From the NCBI RefSeq assembly GCF_007279655.1, contig NZ_QKWN01000013.1:83162-147161 (forward strand): 64,000 nt of DNA, read 5' to 3'. Below are positions 63,826 to 64,000 of this stretch, one piece after another (positions within the stretch are counted from its first letter, which is position 1; each line of letters starts with the position of its first letter). The stretch is from Robertkochia solimangrovi (lineage in GTDB: Bacteria; Bacteroidota; Bacteroidia; Flavobacteriales; Flavobacteriaceae). A program made the translations under genes and the position numbers. The notes below the pieces were generated by a model. It did no database searches. It was not told the DNA's origin and saw nothing but the letters and a program-made list of their open reading frames with translations.

Positions 63826-64000
63826 AAAGAAACAGAGCCCGCGAAGAACAACGCCCTCTATCCAAAATTTGAGCCCGCGAAAAAAGAAACCGGCCCACAA
63901 AGAACAACGCCCTCTATCCAAAATTTGAGCCGCGAAAAAAGAAATTGGCCCACGAAGAACAACGCCGTCTATCCAAAATTTGAGCCCGCGAAAAAAGAAA
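63826..64000. repeat. 55-56-bp tandem repeat reaching the window edge
   Basis: GAACAACGCC(C/G)TCTATCCA starts at 63846, 63902 and 63957, each unit continuing with AAATTTGAGCC and an A-rich GCGAAAAAAGAAA. The second unit lacks one C, so the period is 56 then 55. The array runs past the right edge. Confidence 0.9.

Overview
The window reads as chromosome of a flavobacterium (Bacteroidota, probably Flavobacteriaceae). The evidence is a perfect Bacteroidota-type promoter (TTG, 18 nt, TACATTTG) in front of a BlaI-type gene, many short SPII lipoproteins, a Bacteroidota-style RHS core, families typical of the phylum (DUF4369/TlpA, BT_3928, DUF1599, DUF3467, MutS-like ATPases) and low G+C with AT-rich ribosome binding sites.

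Layout. (1) 1-19.1 kb is mostly ordinary chromosome: a cupin/JmjC-like gene cut by the left edge, a DHFR-family reductase, an amidohydrolase lipoprotein, a TPR protein, two calcineurin-like phosphoesterases, a GH29 fucosidase-type lipoprotein, a TlpA lipoprotein, a BlaI regulator with an M56 metallopeptidase fused to a peptidoglycan amidase, an S41 protease, a MutS-like ATPase with a decayed partial copy nearby, and an esterase-fold protein lacking the usual serine. (2) 19.2-30.8 kb is very AT-rich, nearly all on the minus strand, and is a graveyard of RHS/polymorphic-toxin material: an RHS core broken by three in-frame stops, orphan toxin-tail fragments each followed at once by a small lipoprotein or MORN-type gene (presumed immunity), a truncated duplicate of an STM3941-like gene, an IS3-type transposase relic and dispersed 81-bp repeats. 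(3) 30.9-48.8 kb is an integrated defence island. It is bounded by a 26-bp direct repeat of part of a tRNA-Arg(ACG) gene and ends in a tyrosine integrase next to that tRNA. It carries a two-TM protein, a DUF433/DUF5615-type toxin-antitoxin pair, a GIY-YIG protein, a half-size HsdS, a secreted HNH nuclease, a complete type I restriction-modification operon followed by a YgjP-type metallopeptidase, and a retron-type reverse transcriptase with an XRE regulator. The integrase is split by one in-frame TAA. (4) 49.1-64 kb returns to core chromosome: a carboxypeptidase-regulatory-domain protein, a sulfur/persulfide operon (two YeeE/YedE halves, TauE/SafE, persulfide dioxygenase-rhodanese, DUF2892), then clpS, prmA, tpiA, a DoxX-type protein, DUF1599, folP, cdaA, an ABC exporter, truA, a phosphoesterase and DUF3467, with a tandem repeat at the right edge.

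How the parts fit. The tRNA-Arg locus looks like an integration hot spot: the present island fills it and further tRNA-Arg fragments lie at 26.2 and 30.9 kb. Adjacent RHS debris suggests repeated accretion of antagonism genes at the same place. The most unusual items are the M56-amidase fusion under a clear BlaI-type operator/promoter, the half-HsdS plus secreted HNH nuclease under paired inverted repeats ahead of the R-M operon, and the compact retron without an evident separate effector. All calls come from reading the sequence; no database search was possible.
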